NCBI RefSeq assembly: GCF_036181745.1
Contig: NZ_CP108080.1
Span: 3,749,501 to 3,813,500 of the forward strand
Length of the DNA stretch: 64,000 nucleotides
Source: Streptomyces sp. NBC_00259
GTDB lineage: Bacteria > Actinomycetota > Actinomycetes > Streptomycetales > Streptomycetaceae
Direction: 5' to 3'
The notes below the pieces were generated by a model. The model searched no databases. It worked only from the letters and a program-made list of their open reading frames with translations, and had not been told where the DNA came from. Positions 34,219 through 42,940 of this stretch are shown here, one piece after another; position 1 is the first letter of the stretch, and each line of letters opens with the position of its first letter. A program made the translations under genes and the position numbers.

Positions 34219-34525
34219 GACGGGGCTCCACGTCGAAGGCTTGGATGGCCGTACGTCGCCGGAAGGCCGACCTGGCGCCCCGTGCGGGACCGGGGCGCGA
34301 CGGCCGCGTGCGACGGGTCCGGCCCGGCCCGGCGCCGCGGACAGGGTCCGACGACGGGACCTGCGAGCGGTTGACCGACTGCGGCTCGAGGGGACGCTCG
34401 TACCGGTTCGGCATGTCGTCCAGCATGCCCTACCACCACTATGTGGCGCGAGGGACCGATGCGCAGCACGACAGCGGCAGCGTTTGCGGGGACGGCTGAG
34501 TTCGACCACGGACAGTTCCTGGCTT
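34219..34525. other. Gene-free gap
   Basis: No credible gene or strong hairpin is seen in these 307 bp between the 5' end of the GPP34 gene and the 3' end of the DUF6777-like gene. It presumably contains the GPP34 promoter. Confidence 0.45.
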
Positions 34526-35165
34526 CTAGTCCTGCTGCGGCTGCTGTTGCGGTTCCTCCGGCTGTTGCGGCTGCTCGGGCTCATTCGGCTCCTCGGGCTG
34601 CGCGGGGCGCTCCGGGAGCTGCTGCTCCGATTGCTTTGGTTCCTCCGGCTGTTGCGGCTCTTCCGGCTCGACCGGCTGCTGAGGCTGCTCGGGCTCGACC
34701 GGCTTCTCGGGCTGCTGCGGCTCGACGGGCTTCTCGGGCGCAACCGGCTTCTCGGGCTGCTGCGGCTTGTCCGGCTCAACCGGCTTCTCGGGCTCAACCG
34801 GCTTCTCCGGCTGCTTCGAGGGCCCCTCGTCCTTCTTCTCGTCCTTGCCCTTCTCCTTGTCCTCGTCCTTCTTCTCGTCCTTGCCCTTCTCCTTGTCCTC
34901 GTCCTTCTTCTCGTCCTTGCCCTTCTCCTTGTCCTCGTCCTTCTTCTCGTCCTTGCCCTTCTCCTTGTCCTCGTCCTTCTTCTCGTCCTCGTCCTTCTTC
35001 TCGTCCTCGTCCTTCTTCTCGTCCTTGCCCTTCTTCTCGTCCTTGCCCTTCTTCTCGTCCTTGCCCTTCTTCTCGTCCTCGTCCTTCTTCTCGTCCTCGT
35101 CCTTCTTCTCGTCCTCGTCCTTCTTCTCGTCCTCGTCCTTCTTCTCGTCCTCGTCCTCGCCCGAG
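34526..35165. repeat. Coding tandem repeats of the charged tail
   Basis: The DNA behind the KKDEDE/KGKDEKK tail is made of 18-bp and 42-bp tandem units (TCGTCCTTCTTCTCGTCC... read on plus). It also creates long open frames on the opposite strand with Leu/Val-rich products, which are artefacts. Unit lengths are multiples of three, so repeat-number change would stay in frame. Confidence 0.8.
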
Positions 35166-36229
35166 GACTCCTCCGGAGTCTCGGTGGCTGGCTCCGGCAG
35201 GACCGGGACCGATGTACCTGGGGGTTGGCCCTTCGGGGGAGGAACGCGGTGGTCGCTCTTGCCCTGCGTGTCTCCGCTCGGGCGCTCGAACCATCCCTTG
35301 GTCGCACGGTCGAACATCGTCACCGTCTTCATCGGCTTGGCCGCCGGAACGACCGCGACGATGTTGGCGGGCTGGAACGACGACCACTTCTCGCCCGTGA
35401 GCTTCTGATCGCCCTTGACGGCGACGGCCGGGGCCAGGGGGTTGCCGCAGGCGCAGCGGACGCGCGGTACGCCGCGGTTGTCGACGAGGACGGCCGTGCC
35501 GGACTGCAGGATGGCTTGGTAGCTCGTGGCCGCGCCGTTCTTGTAGCCGTGGTTGGTGACCCGCGTGTCCCAGCTCAGCCGCGCAGGTGTCAGCGACCGC
35601 AGATACGAGGGGATTTCAGGCTGCTGGATGTCCAGAGCACCGGCGAAGGCCTTCCCTTTGGTGTCGTTCTGGACGAGGAACGTGATCTGCTTCTCCACGT
35701 CGCAGCTCGCGACGTTCTGCGTGCCCCCGTAGAGCCCCGGATGCGCGCCGCTGACCGCGACGGCGCGTGCGCCGATTCTTGATGTATCCGAGCCGGACGG
35801 GACTTCGGTGCCCGTGGTGTCCGTAGCGGCCGACGGGGTGAACGGATCGCGGCCGGCGGCCGAGGCGGTCTGGAGGAAGATCTCTCCGCCGGCCTTGGTC
35901 CCGCCCATGAGCGTGAGGGCGAGGATCACCGCCATCGCCACGACGACCGCGGTGCCGGCGCTCACCAGGGTGAGCCGTGTCCGCCACCACGACGCGGGTC
36001 CTCCTCGGCCGCGGTCGCGGCCGGGCTCGTCGGGTTGGCCGGGGTGGTCGCCGACGGTCGGTGGGCCGGGAGGTCCCGGAGGGGGTGGAGGCCCAGGAGA
36101 CCCAGGAGGAGGAGGCGGCGGGCGCAGCTCGTCCGTCGGCCGGTCGGACAGCGGACCGGACGGGGGGCCGGACGGCGATCCGGACTTGGGGTCGGTGGGG
36201 CGCTCGGAGGGAGGAGGCACGGAACTCAC
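34526..36229 (-). CDS. DUF6777-like membrane-anchored protein with repetitive charged tail
   Basis: A 567-residue protein. GTG 36229, five bases after GGGAGAG, gives an N-terminal Pro/Gly-rich cytoplasmic part (about 1-75), one membrane helix (LTLVSAGTAVVVAMAVILALTLM), and a globular domain starting GGEIFLQTASAAGRDPFT, typical of Streptomyces DUF6777. Paired cysteines occur in VRCACGN. From about residue 330 follows a long run of lysine, aspartate and glutamate units (KKDEDE, KGKDEKK, DKEKGKDEKK), then PEKPVEPEQP repeats to the end. The extracellular domain with a flexible polyelectrolyte tail suggests a wall-spanning or surface protein. Function unknown. Confidence 0.82.
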   Translation of the reverse strand: MSSVPPPSERPTDPKSGSPSGPPSGPLSDRPTDELRPPPPPPGSPGPPPPPGPPGPPTVGDHPGQPDEPGRDRGRGGPASWWRTRLTLVSAGTAVVVAMAVILALTLMGGTKAGGEIFLQTASAAGRDPFTPSAATDTTGTEVPSGSDTSRIGARAVAVSGAHPGLYGGTQNVASCDVEKQITFLVQNDTKGKAFAGALDIQQPEIPSYLRSLTPARLSWDTRVTNHGYKNGAATSYQAILQSGTAVLVDNRGVPRVRCACGNPLAPAVAVKGDQKLTGEKWSSFQPANIVAVVPAAKPMKTVTMFDRATKGWFERPSGDTQGKSDHRVPPPKGQPPGTSVPVLPEPATETPEESSGEDEDEKKDEDEKKDEDEKKDEDEKKDEDEKKGKDEKKGKDEKKGKDEKKDEDEKKDEDEKKDEDKEKGKDEKKDEDKEKGKDEKKDEDKEKGKDEKKDEDKEKGKDEKKDEGPSKQPEKPVEPEKPVEPDKPQQPEKPVAPEKPVEPQQPEKPVEPEQPQQPVEPEEPQQPEEPKQSEQQLPERPAQPEEPNEPEQPQQPEEPQQQPQQD

Positions 36230-36923
36230 GGCTCTCTCCCCGAGAACAGAGACATCGGGAAAATGATGATTACCCTCATTTGCCCTCCTTCTGGCCATTA
36301 TGGTCGCCGCACCCGGGAGATGTGGATCATGAGGGCACGGAGGGCGCTCTCGAAATGCGCCCGCACCCCATTAGGCCCCGGCCGCACAGGCGGCGTCATG
36401 CCGCTGCTTTTCGGGGCTTGACAGGCGACAGCGACACCCCTGGACCGTCCGCGACCCCTCGGAGAGCCGCGCCGCACGGGCACCGAAGAGCCGGCGCGGT
36501 TCCAGGATCACCTGGGCTATTTCGTGACATCCGTCACGCCCGATTCGGCACTAGGTCTGCCGAATAGTAGAGAGCCTCCATATGGACATATGAGACTTGT
36601 CCGTCTTGAAAGAGACATGTCCCGCAGGGGATGTGGGGGCATTCGACCCGCTCGCCGGATCCGCCCGTTTGTCGAACTCTCAGGGGATTCTGACGACCCG
36701 ACAGATGGAGCCGATCATTCCGGAAGTCGGTCCAGCACGCCTGTGCGCTCATTTCAAGAGGCGTCACGCCCTACGAGCCGCAGTAGTACCGAGGCTCATT
36801 GCCCTGTGCGCGCGGCGCTCTTAACAATGGCGGCCCGCAAAGGCGTCTCCGCAGCTCAGCGCAGGACCAGTGCTGAGCCGAACCGTTCCGGGGGCGCTCC
36901 GCGAATACCGAGTGAGGTCAGGC
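36230..36923. other. Long intergenic region with small inverted repeats
   Basis: A 694-bp region with divergent genes on both sides and no credible gene inside. It is visibly more AT-rich than average. It contains ATTCGGCA/TGCCGAAT (36543-36550, 36558-36565) and two CATATG boxes 2 bp apart (36579-36592), which would suit regulator binding. Both flanking genes encode surface proteins. Confidence 0.5.
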
Positions 36924-37739
36924 ATGAGGAAGCACCGCAGGAAGACGCATTACCGGAAGATAACCATCGCCGCCGTCGCCTTGAGCGCTGTGGCCGTGCC
37001 TTCCGTAGCCATGGCCTGTATGGATCCGCAGGAAACCCCCGGAAGCCAGGAGACCCAGGGAAGCCAGCAGAGCCGGGGCGGCAAGTCCTGGGGCGACTGG
37101 CAGAACGCCTCCGCCGACGAGCAGGGACAGCGGGGGCAGCACGGCCAGCGCTGGCAGCACGGCGGCTGGGACTGGAAGAAGAAGTCCGGCGGTGAGCAGG
37201 GCGGCTCGGAAGAGACCGGTGCTCAGCCCACCGCACCGAACGCGCCCACCGCACCGAGCGCACCGACCACGTCGGCTCCCGAGGCTCCCAAGGCCCCCGC
37301 TTCCCCGAGCGCCCCGAAGCCCGCCGCGTCCCCGAGCAAGCCCGCGGCCGCCGCTCCCGCGTCCGGTGCCGTCGCCCGCGTCGTCCAGCTCGTCAACAGC
37401 GAGCGCAGCAAGGCCGGGTGCAGCCCGGTGACGGTGAACGCCAAGCTGACCAAGGCCGCCCAGGACCACAGCAAGGACATGGCCGCCCACCGCAACATGT
37501 CCCACGACGGCTCCGACGGCTCGAACCCGGGCGACCGGATCACGCGCGCCGGCTACAGCTGGAGCACGTACGGCGAGAACGTCGCCTACGGTTACGACAC
37601 CCCCGAGCAGGTCATGGCGGGCTGGATGTCCAGCCCGGGCCACAAGCGCAACATCCTGAACTGCGAGTTCAAGGAGATCGGCGTCGCCCTCGCGCAGCCC
37701 GACAACTACTGGACCCAGGACTTCGGCACGGCGCGATAG
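36924..37739 (+). CDS. Secreted CAP/SCP-domain protein
   Basis: A 271-residue secreted protein. ATG 36924 follows GTGAGGTCAGG and opens a signal peptide (MRKHRRKTHYRKITIAAVALSAVAVPSVAMA, cleavage likely after AMA). A Gln/Trp/Gly-rich then Pro/Ala-rich linker follows, and the last 125 residues are a CAP domain: VVQLVNSERSKAGCSPVTVNAKLTKAAQDHSKDMA, HRNMSHDG, YSWSTYGENVAYGY, WMSSPGHKRNIL and the ending YWTQDFG. CAP proteins of Streptomyces are exported, some with defensive or morphogenetic functions. A rho-independent hairpin follows. Confidence 0.92.
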   Translation: MRKHRRKTHYRKITIAAVALSAVAVPSVAMACMDPQETPGSQETQGSQQSRGGKSWGDWQNASADEQGQRGQHGQRWQHGGWDWKKKSGGEQGGSEETGAQPTAPNAPTAPSAPTTSAPEAPKAPASPSAPKPAASPSKPAAAAPASGAVARVVQLVNSERSKAGCSPVTVNAKLTKAAQDHSKDMAAHRNMSHDGSDGSNPGDRITRAGYSWSTYGENVAYGYDTPEQVMAGWMSSPGHKRNILNCEFKEIGVALAQPDNYWTQDFGTAR

Positions 37740-37794
37740 CCGCCCCGCCGGCACCCGGCGACGTACGAACGCACCTGGCGACGTGCGAAACGCC

Positions 37795-37827
37795 GAAGGG
37801 CCCCGACCGTGACGGTCGGGGCCCTTC
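37795..37827 (+). terminator. Rho-independent-type hairpin after CAP gene
   Basis: GAAGGGCCCCGACCGT (37795-37810) pairs perfectly with ACGGTCGGGGCCCTTC (37812-37827), 55 bp after the CAP-domain gene stop. Confidence 0.8.
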
Positions 37828-37988
37828 GCCGTGGCGTCGCCCATCCCGCACGGGAGTGATCACGGGAGCGATCACGGGAGTGATTCCGGAAGAATCCTCC
37901 GCGAGGTGTCGAGAAGCGCGCATCGGCTCCGACGTCCCCTGTGAGAGTTGCCCACGACGGGTGACGACGCATCCGAGGGAGCGAAGTC

Positions 37989-38405
37989 ATGAAGTATCTG
38001 GTGATGGTCCAGAGCACGCAGGCCGACTACGAGGCGATGCGCGGACGGCCGTCGCAGCACAGCCCGGTCTGGAGCGAGAAGGATCTGCAGGCGATGTTCT
38101 CCTTCATGGAGGGGATCAACAACGACCTGGCCGAGTCCGGTGAGCTGGTGGACGCGCAGGGCCTGGTCGAGCCCGCGAAGACCCGATTCGTGAGCGTGGA
38201 CGCCGAGGGGCGGCCGGTGATCTCGGACGGTCCGTACGGGGAGACGAAGGAGCTGCTCGCCGGATACTGGGTGCTGGACTGCGCGAGCCTGGAGCGGGTC
38301 ACGGAGATCGCCGCCCGGGTCGCCCGCTGCCCGGTCCCCGAGGGCACGCCCGACCACCCGGTGGTGATCCGGCCCATCCAGGACGGCGCGGGCGATCTGT
38401 GCTGA
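37989..38405 (+). CDS. YCII/DGPF-domain protein
   Basis: A 138-residue protein of the YCII-related (DGPF) type: MKYLVMVQSTQADYEAM at the start, a LVDAQGLVEPAKTRFVSVD middle and the family motif ISDGPYGETKELLAGYW. These proteins are regularly encoded next to ECF42 sigma factors, as here, where the sigma gene starts 50 bp downstream. Their molecular role is unresolved, but the ferredoxin-like fold suggests small-molecule binding or an enzymatic role in the sigma factor's response. Confidence 0.92.
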   Translation: MKYLVMVQSTQADYEAMRGRPSQHSPVWSEKDLQAMFSFMEGINNDLAESGELVDAQGLVEPAKTRFVSVDAEGRPVISDGPYGETKELLAGYWVLDCASLERVTEIAARVARCPVPEGTPDHPVVIRPIQDGAGDLC

Positions 38406-38454
38406 CGCGACCGGGACCCGGCGGGTCCGGCCCGAGGCGATCCGTGAGGCGCGC

Positions 38455-39702
38455 GTGAGGCGTACGACCGAGGTCGAGGACCTGCTGCGGCTGCACGCCC
38501 CGCAGGTCCTCGGCGCGCTCGTACGCCGCTACGGACACTTCGGGCCCGCCGAGGACGCGGTACAGGAGGCGCTGCTCGCCGCCGCGCAGCAGTGGCCGGA
38601 GACCGGCGTGCCGGTCAATCCGCGTGGCTGGCTGATCAGGGTCGCCTCGCGCCGGCTGACCGATCAGCTGCGCAGCGACGAGGCACGGCGACGGCGCGAG
38701 GAGACGGCCGCGCAGCTCACGCCACACGACGCGTTCACGGCGCCGCCGCCCGGTGAGGGCCGGGCCCCGTCCGAGGACGACACGCTCACGCTGCTGTTCC
38801 TGTGCTGCCACCCGGCGCTCACGCCCGCCGCGCAGATCGCGCTGACACTGCGCGCGGTCGGCGGTCTGACGACGGCCGAGATCGCCCGCGCGCTCCTCGT
38901 CCCCGAGGCGACGACGGCACAGCGCATCAGCCGGGCCAAGGCGAAGATCAAGGGCGTGCCGTTCCGCCGGCCGGGGCCCGAGGACCGCGACGAGCGACTG
39001 GCCGCCGTCCTCCAGGTGCTGTATCTGATCTTCAACGAGGGCTATACGGCCACGTCCGGGGCCGCTCTGCACCGTGCCGACCTCGCCCAGGAGGCGATCC
39101 GGCTGACCCGGGCGGTGCGCCGGCTGCTGCCCAGGGAGGGGCAGGTCACCGGGCTGCTGGCCCTCATGCTGCTCACCGACGCCCGCAGCGCGGCACGCAC
39201 CGGGCCGCACGGCGAGCTGATCCCGCTCGACGAGCAGGACCGCACGCGGTGGAACCGCGACGCGATCACCGAGGGCACGGCGCTGGTGGAGGAAGCCCTC
39301 TCGGAGGGCCCGGCCGGCGCGTACCAGCTGCAGGCGGCGATCGCGGCCCTGCACGACGAGGCGGCGCGGGCGGAGGACACCGACTGGCCGCAGATCCTCG
39401 CCCTGTACGACGTGCTCGTGCGCCGTGCGCCCGAGCCGATGGCCCAGCTGGGCAGGGCGGTGGCGCTCGCCATGGTGGAGGGGCCGGAGGCGGGACTGGC
39501 CGAAGTGGCCGGGCTGGAGGACCGGTTGGCGGACCATCACCGGCTGGACGCCGTACGCGCCCATCTGCTGGAGAGGGCCGGGGACCGGGAGGGCGCCCAC
39601 GCGGCCTACCAGCGGGCCGCCGAGCGGACGCTCAGTGCCCCCGAGACCCGCTATCTCCAGATGCGGGCCGCCCGGCTGCGGCAGGACCACGACGGGGAGT
39701 GA
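38455..39702 (+). CDS. ECF RNA polymerase sigma factor, ECF42 group
   Basis: A 415-residue sigma factor. N-terminal sigma2 is in VLGALVRRYGHFGPAEDAVQEALLAAAQQWPETGVPVNPRGWLIRVASRRLTDQLRSDEARRRR, and sigma4 is in LTLRAVGGLTTAEIARALLVPEATTAQRISRAKAKIK. A C-terminal domain of about 220 residues (DUF6596 and TPR-like helices, ending LLERAGDREGAHAAYQRAAERTLSAPETRYLQMRAARL) characterises ECF42. This C-terminal extension replaces an anti-sigma factor in controlling activity. GTG 38455. Together with the DGPF gene it forms the standard ECF42 locus. Confidence 0.93.
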   Translation: MRRTTEVEDLLRLHAPQVLGALVRRYGHFGPAEDAVQEALLAAAQQWPETGVPVNPRGWLIRVASRRLTDQLRSDEARRRREETAAQLTPHDAFTAPPPGEGRAPSEDDTLTLLFLCCHPALTPAAQIALTLRAVGGLTTAEIARALLVPEATTAQRISRAKAKIKGVPFRRPGPEDRDERLAAVLQVLYLIFNEGYTATSGAALHRADLAQEAIRLTRAVRRLLPREGQVTGLLALMLLTDARSAARTGPHGELIPLDEQDRTRWNRDAITEGTALVEEALSEGPAGAYQLQAAIAALHDEAARAEDTDWPQILALYDVLVRRAPEPMAQLGRAVALAMVEGPEAGLAEVAGLEDRLADHHRLDAVRAHLLERAGDREGAHAAYQRAAERTLSAPETRYLQMRAARLRQDHDGE

Positions 39703-39842
39703 GGCGGGGAGTGAGGCGGGGACCGCGACGGGAGTGCGGCGGGAAGTCCTGACCGGACTCTGGCCATTCACCCGACCCGCCAGTAGCTTACCGCCGGTAA
39801 CTCACTGTCCTTCTCCTGCCCCACGCCCTTCAGGAGTGCGCC

Positions 39843-41111
39843 GTGAAGACAGAACTGTCCCCTGCCGTCGCCGCCCTCGCCGCAGCACTGGCGCTCACCG
39901 TGGCTTCCGCCGCCCCGGCCTCCGCGACCCCACCGGTCACGGCCACGGCCGACGCCGCCGGACTCCGCGAGGTGCTGTTCGTCGGGAACAACTGGGAAGG
40001 CACCGCCGACGTGCTCGAATCGTCCGGAGCGCTGACGAAAGTCGGCCGGATCAACGTCGTCCCCGACAAGGACGAGCGGCTGCTGGAGATCTACCTCAAC
40101 CCCGTGAAACTGGCCTACTTCCTGGGGATACGGACGACGGTGGGCGAGGGCCACGACCAGTTCGTGGACGACATGTACTCGACCCCCGACGGGTCCGCCG
40201 TCGTGGTCTCCCGCCCCAGCTTCGCCGACGTCGTGTCGATCGATGTCACCACGGGCAGGGTCAACTGGCGGTTCCCCGTGTCCGGTTACCGCGCCGACCA
40301 CATGGCCGTCTCCCCGGACGGCACGCGCGTCGCCGTGTCCGCCTCGACGTCCAACACCGTCCATGTCCTCGACATCGGCACCGGCCGCCAGACCGGCTCG
40401 TTCAGCACCGGCGACAAGCCGCACGAGAACGTCTTCAGCAAGGACGGCAAGCACATCTGGAACATGGCCATCGGCGAGGTCAACACCGCGCTCGACGACC
40501 CGTTCTGGGACTGGACGAAGGGCGACCGGAAGATCACGGTCGTCGACGCGAACACCTACGAGACCGTCAAGGTCATCGACATGCGGCAGCGGCTGGACGC
40601 CTTCGGCCGCGGCGACCTGTCCGACGCGGTACGGCCGGTGGCCTTCTCGCCCGACGAGTCGAAGCTGTACTTCCAGGTGTCGTTCTTCAACGGCTTCCTG
40701 GAGTACGACGTGGCCGCCGACCGGATCACCCGCCAGAAGACGCTCCCGAAGAACCCCGCCACCAGCGAGGACCGCACGACCTGGGTCAACGACTCGCGCC
40801 ACCACGGCATGTCGATGAGCCCGGCGGGCGACAAGATCTGCATCGCCGGGACGATGGACGACTACGCGACGGTCGTCGACCGGGCCACCCTCCAGGAGGG
40901 GCCGCTGGTCCCGGCATCGAAGCCCTACTGGGCCACGGTGAGCGGGGACGGGAAGTCCTGCGTCGTCTCCGAGAGCGGCTCCGACTCGGTCACCGCGATC
41001 GACTTCGCGACCGGCCGGAAAGTGGCGTCCGTGCCGGTCGGGGACCATCCGCAGCGGGTACGGCTCGGCCATGTACCGGCCGACTGGACGAGCCCCTCGG
41101 CCGCGCGGTAG
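39843..41111 (+). CDS. Secreted YncE-like beta-propeller protein
   Basis: A 422-residue secreted protein with a GTG start and a signal peptide (VKTELSPAVAALAAALALTVASAAPASA, cut after ASA). The mature part is a seven-bladed propeller built from YVTN/NHL-like units: MYSTPDGSAVVVSRPS, HMAVSPDGTRVAVSAS, HENVFSKDGKHIWN, PVAFSPDESKLYFQVSF, HGMSMSPAGDKICIAG and a last blade VSGDGKSCVVSESGSDSV. Resembles YncE and quinohemoprotein-like propellers; no enzyme signature seen. Not in an obvious operon. Confidence 0.88.
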   Translation: MKTELSPAVAALAAALALTVASAAPASATPPVTATADAAGLREVLFVGNNWEGTADVLESSGALTKVGRINVVPDKDERLLEIYLNPVKLAYFLGIRTTVGEGHDQFVDDMYSTPDGSAVVVSRPSFADVVSIDVTTGRVNWRFPVSGYRADHMAVSPDGTRVAVSASTSNTVHVLDIGTGRQTGSFSTGDKPHENVFSKDGKHIWNMAIGEVNTALDDPFWDWTKGDRKITVVDANTYETVKVIDMRQRLDAFGRGDLSDAVRPVAFSPDESKLYFQVSFFNGFLEYDVAADRITRQKTLPKNPATSEDRTTWVNDSRHHGMSMSPAGDKICIAGTMDDYATVVDRATLQEGPLVPASKPYWATVSGDGKSCVVSESGSDSVTAIDFATGRKVASVPVGDHPQRVRLGHVPADWTSPSAAR

Positions 41112-41185
41112 CAGCCCGCACGGCACGACCACCGGCACATACCGTCCGACGGCGGGGTGACGCTGCTCAACGGCGTCACCCCGAA

Positions 41186-41299
41186 GGCGGCGTTCCCTCC
41201 GGCCCGACCGCACCCCGGGGACAGGCCGTCTCTCTCCGGCCCAGCCTCGCCCCGGTGGCGGCGTTCCCTCCGGCCCGACCGCATCCCGAGGACAGGCCG
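41186..41299. repeat. 43-bp imperfect direct repeat
   Basis: Segments 41186-41228 and 41257-41299 are near identical (GGCGGCGTTCCCTCC..., ending GACAGGCCG), differing at two positions. They lie in the 251-bp intergenic space before the methyltransferase gene. Origin unknown. Confidence 0.7.
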
Positions 41300-41362
41300 C
41301 CCCTCCGCCCGGGCCTCGTCCCGGGGCTGGCGGTCCCTTCGTCCCGGCGGCACGATCGGAGC

Positions 41363-42172
41363 ATGACACGCACGTTTGACCACCTGGTCGCCGAGGCCGA
41401 GTCCGTGTCCGTGGCCGGATGGGACTTCTCCTGGCTGGACGGGCGCGCCACCGAGCAGCGTCCCTCCTGGGGCTACCAGCGGCTCATGAGCGAGCGGCTG
41501 GCGCAGGCCTCCGCCGCCCTCGACATCCAGACCGGCGGCGGCGAGGTCCTCGCCGGAGCCCCGAAGCTGCCGCCGCTGATGGTCGCCACCGAGGCCTGGC
41601 CGCCGAACGTGGAGAAGGCCACCCAGCTGCTCCACCCGCTGGGCGCCGTCGTCGTCGTGGACCCGGACGAGCCGCCGCTGCCGTTCGGCGACGAGGCCTT
41701 CGACCTGGTCGTCAGCCGGCACCCGGTGACCGTCTGGTGGGACGAGATCGCGCGCGTACTGCGGCCCGGCGGGACGTATCTCTCCCAGCAGGTCGGACCC
41801 GCCAGCGTCTTCGAGCTGGTCGAGTACTTCCTCGGGCCCCAGCCGCAGGAGGCGCGCCGCGCCCGTCATCCCGACGACGCGCGCACCGCCGCCGAGGCCG
41901 CGGGGCTGGAGATCACCGACCTGCGGTCCGAGTCGCTGCGCACCGAGTTCTTCGACATCGGCGCGGTGATCTACTTCCTGCGGAAGGTCGTGTGGATGGT
42001 GCCGGGCTTCACCGTGGCCCACCACCGCGACCGGCTCGGGGAGCTGCACGACCGGATCGAGGCGGAGGGCCCGTTCGTCGCCCGTACCACTCGCTTCCTG
42101 ATCGAGGCCCGCAAGCCGGCCCGCAAACCGCCCGGCGGACCGGCCCGCGAACCGGCGCGCGAACCCGCCTGA
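41363..42172 (+). CDS. SAM-dependent methyltransferase
   Basis: A 269-residue class I methyltransferase related to the ubiquinone/menaquinone type. The nucleotide region is less conserved than usual (LDIQTGGGEVLAGAPKLPPLMVATEAW, a GxGxG-like loop read as TGGGE). Next are VVVVDPDEPPLPFGDEAFDLVVSRHPVTVWWDEIARVLRPGGTYL with the DxxFDLVxSR and LRPGG motifs. A basic Pro-Arg tail (KPARKPPGGPAREPAREPA) closes it. ATG 41363 fits the conserved N-terminus. Substrate unknown; may act on a small metabolite. Confidence 0.88.
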   Translation: MTRTFDHLVAEAESVSVAGWDFSWLDGRATEQRPSWGYQRLMSERLAQASAALDIQTGGGEVLAGAPKLPPLMVATEAWPPNVEKATQLLHPLGAVVVVDPDEPPLPFGDEAFDLVVSRHPVTVWWDEIARVLRPGGTYLSQQVGPASVFELVEYFLGPQPQEARRARHPDDARTAAEAAGLEITDLRSESLRTEFFDIGAVIYFLRKVVWMVPGFTVAHHRDRLGELHDRIEAEGPFVARTTRFLIEARKPARKPPGGPAREPAREPA

Positions 42173-42222
42173 CGCCGGACGCCGGACGTGCGTCGCGCCC
42201 GCGCGGGAGGGATCATCAGGGA

Positions 42223-42804
42223 ATGAACCCCACGATTCATCTCGCCCAGCAGGCCGACGCCGACGAGCTGCTCGGACGCAGTCCGCTCGCCGCGCTCGTC
42301 GGCATGCTGCTGGACCAGCAGGTCCCGATGGAGTGGGCCTTCGCGGGCCCGTACACGATCGCCCAGCGCATGGGCACCGAGGACCTCGACGCGCACGACA
42401 TCGCCGCCCGGGACCCGGAGGCCTTCGTCGCGCTGCTGTCCGAGAAGCCGGCCGTGCACCGCTATCCGGGGTCCATGGCCAAGCGGATCCAGCAGCTGTG
42501 CCAGTACCTGGTGGACGAGTACGGCGGCGACCCGACCGCGCTGTGGAAGGACGTGGCGACCGGCAAGGAGCTGCTCGCGCGGCTGAACGCGCTGCCCGGA
42601 TTCGGCAAGCAGAAGTCCCAGATCTTCCTGGCCCTGCTGGGCAAGCAGTTCGGCGTCACCCCGAAGGGCTGGAGGGAGGCGGCAGGGGCGTACGGCGAGG
42701 CCGGCTCGTACCGTTCGGCGGCCGACATCACCGGTCCGGAGTCACTGGCCAAGGTCCGTGCGCACAAGCAGGAGATGAAGCGGGCGGCGAAGTCAGCCAA
42801 ATGA
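42223..42804 (+). CDS. HhH-GPD base-excision repair family protein
   Basis: A 193-residue protein of a small actinobacterial HhH-GPD group: LLGRSPLAALVGMLLDQQVPMEWAFAGPYTIAQRMG, which is the glycosylase opening, and RLNALPGFGKQKSQIFLALLGKQFG, the helix-hairpin-helix, at about residues 120-145. The catalytic Asp seen in other members, usually some 18-20 residues after the hairpin, is not obvious, so activity is uncertain. The gene follows the methyltransferase after 50 bp. It is of regular length. Confidence 0.85.
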   Translation: MNPTIHLAQQADADELLGRSPLAALVGMLLDQQVPMEWAFAGPYTIAQRMGTEDLDAHDIAARDPEAFVALLSEKPAVHRYPGSMAKRIQQLCQYLVDEYGGDPTALWKDVATGKELLARLNALPGFGKQKSQIFLALLGKQFGVTPKGWREAAGAYGEAGSYRSAADITGPESLAKVRAHKQEMKRAAKSAK

Positions 42805-42940
42805 CTCACAAGTACGCCCGAAGACGTACCAGTTGATGACGATGCTGCTGAATATCACGTGAGTTGTGGCACATCTGTTCACAGAACCCTCAGAGATCGC
42901 TAACTTCCCATCAACCTCGTTCACACCGGGAAGGACCTCT

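Noticed and set aside
34767..35160. CRISPR-like array of short repeats
   Set aside because: The repeats are uninterrupted, lack unique spacers and encode the K/D/E tail of the DUF6777-like protein in frame.
34106..35782. Plus-strand Leu/Val-rich protein resembling a membrane protein
   Set aside because: It is the antisense shadow of the charged repeat tail; no ribosome site, no homologous pattern, and the minus-strand gene has a clear domain structure.
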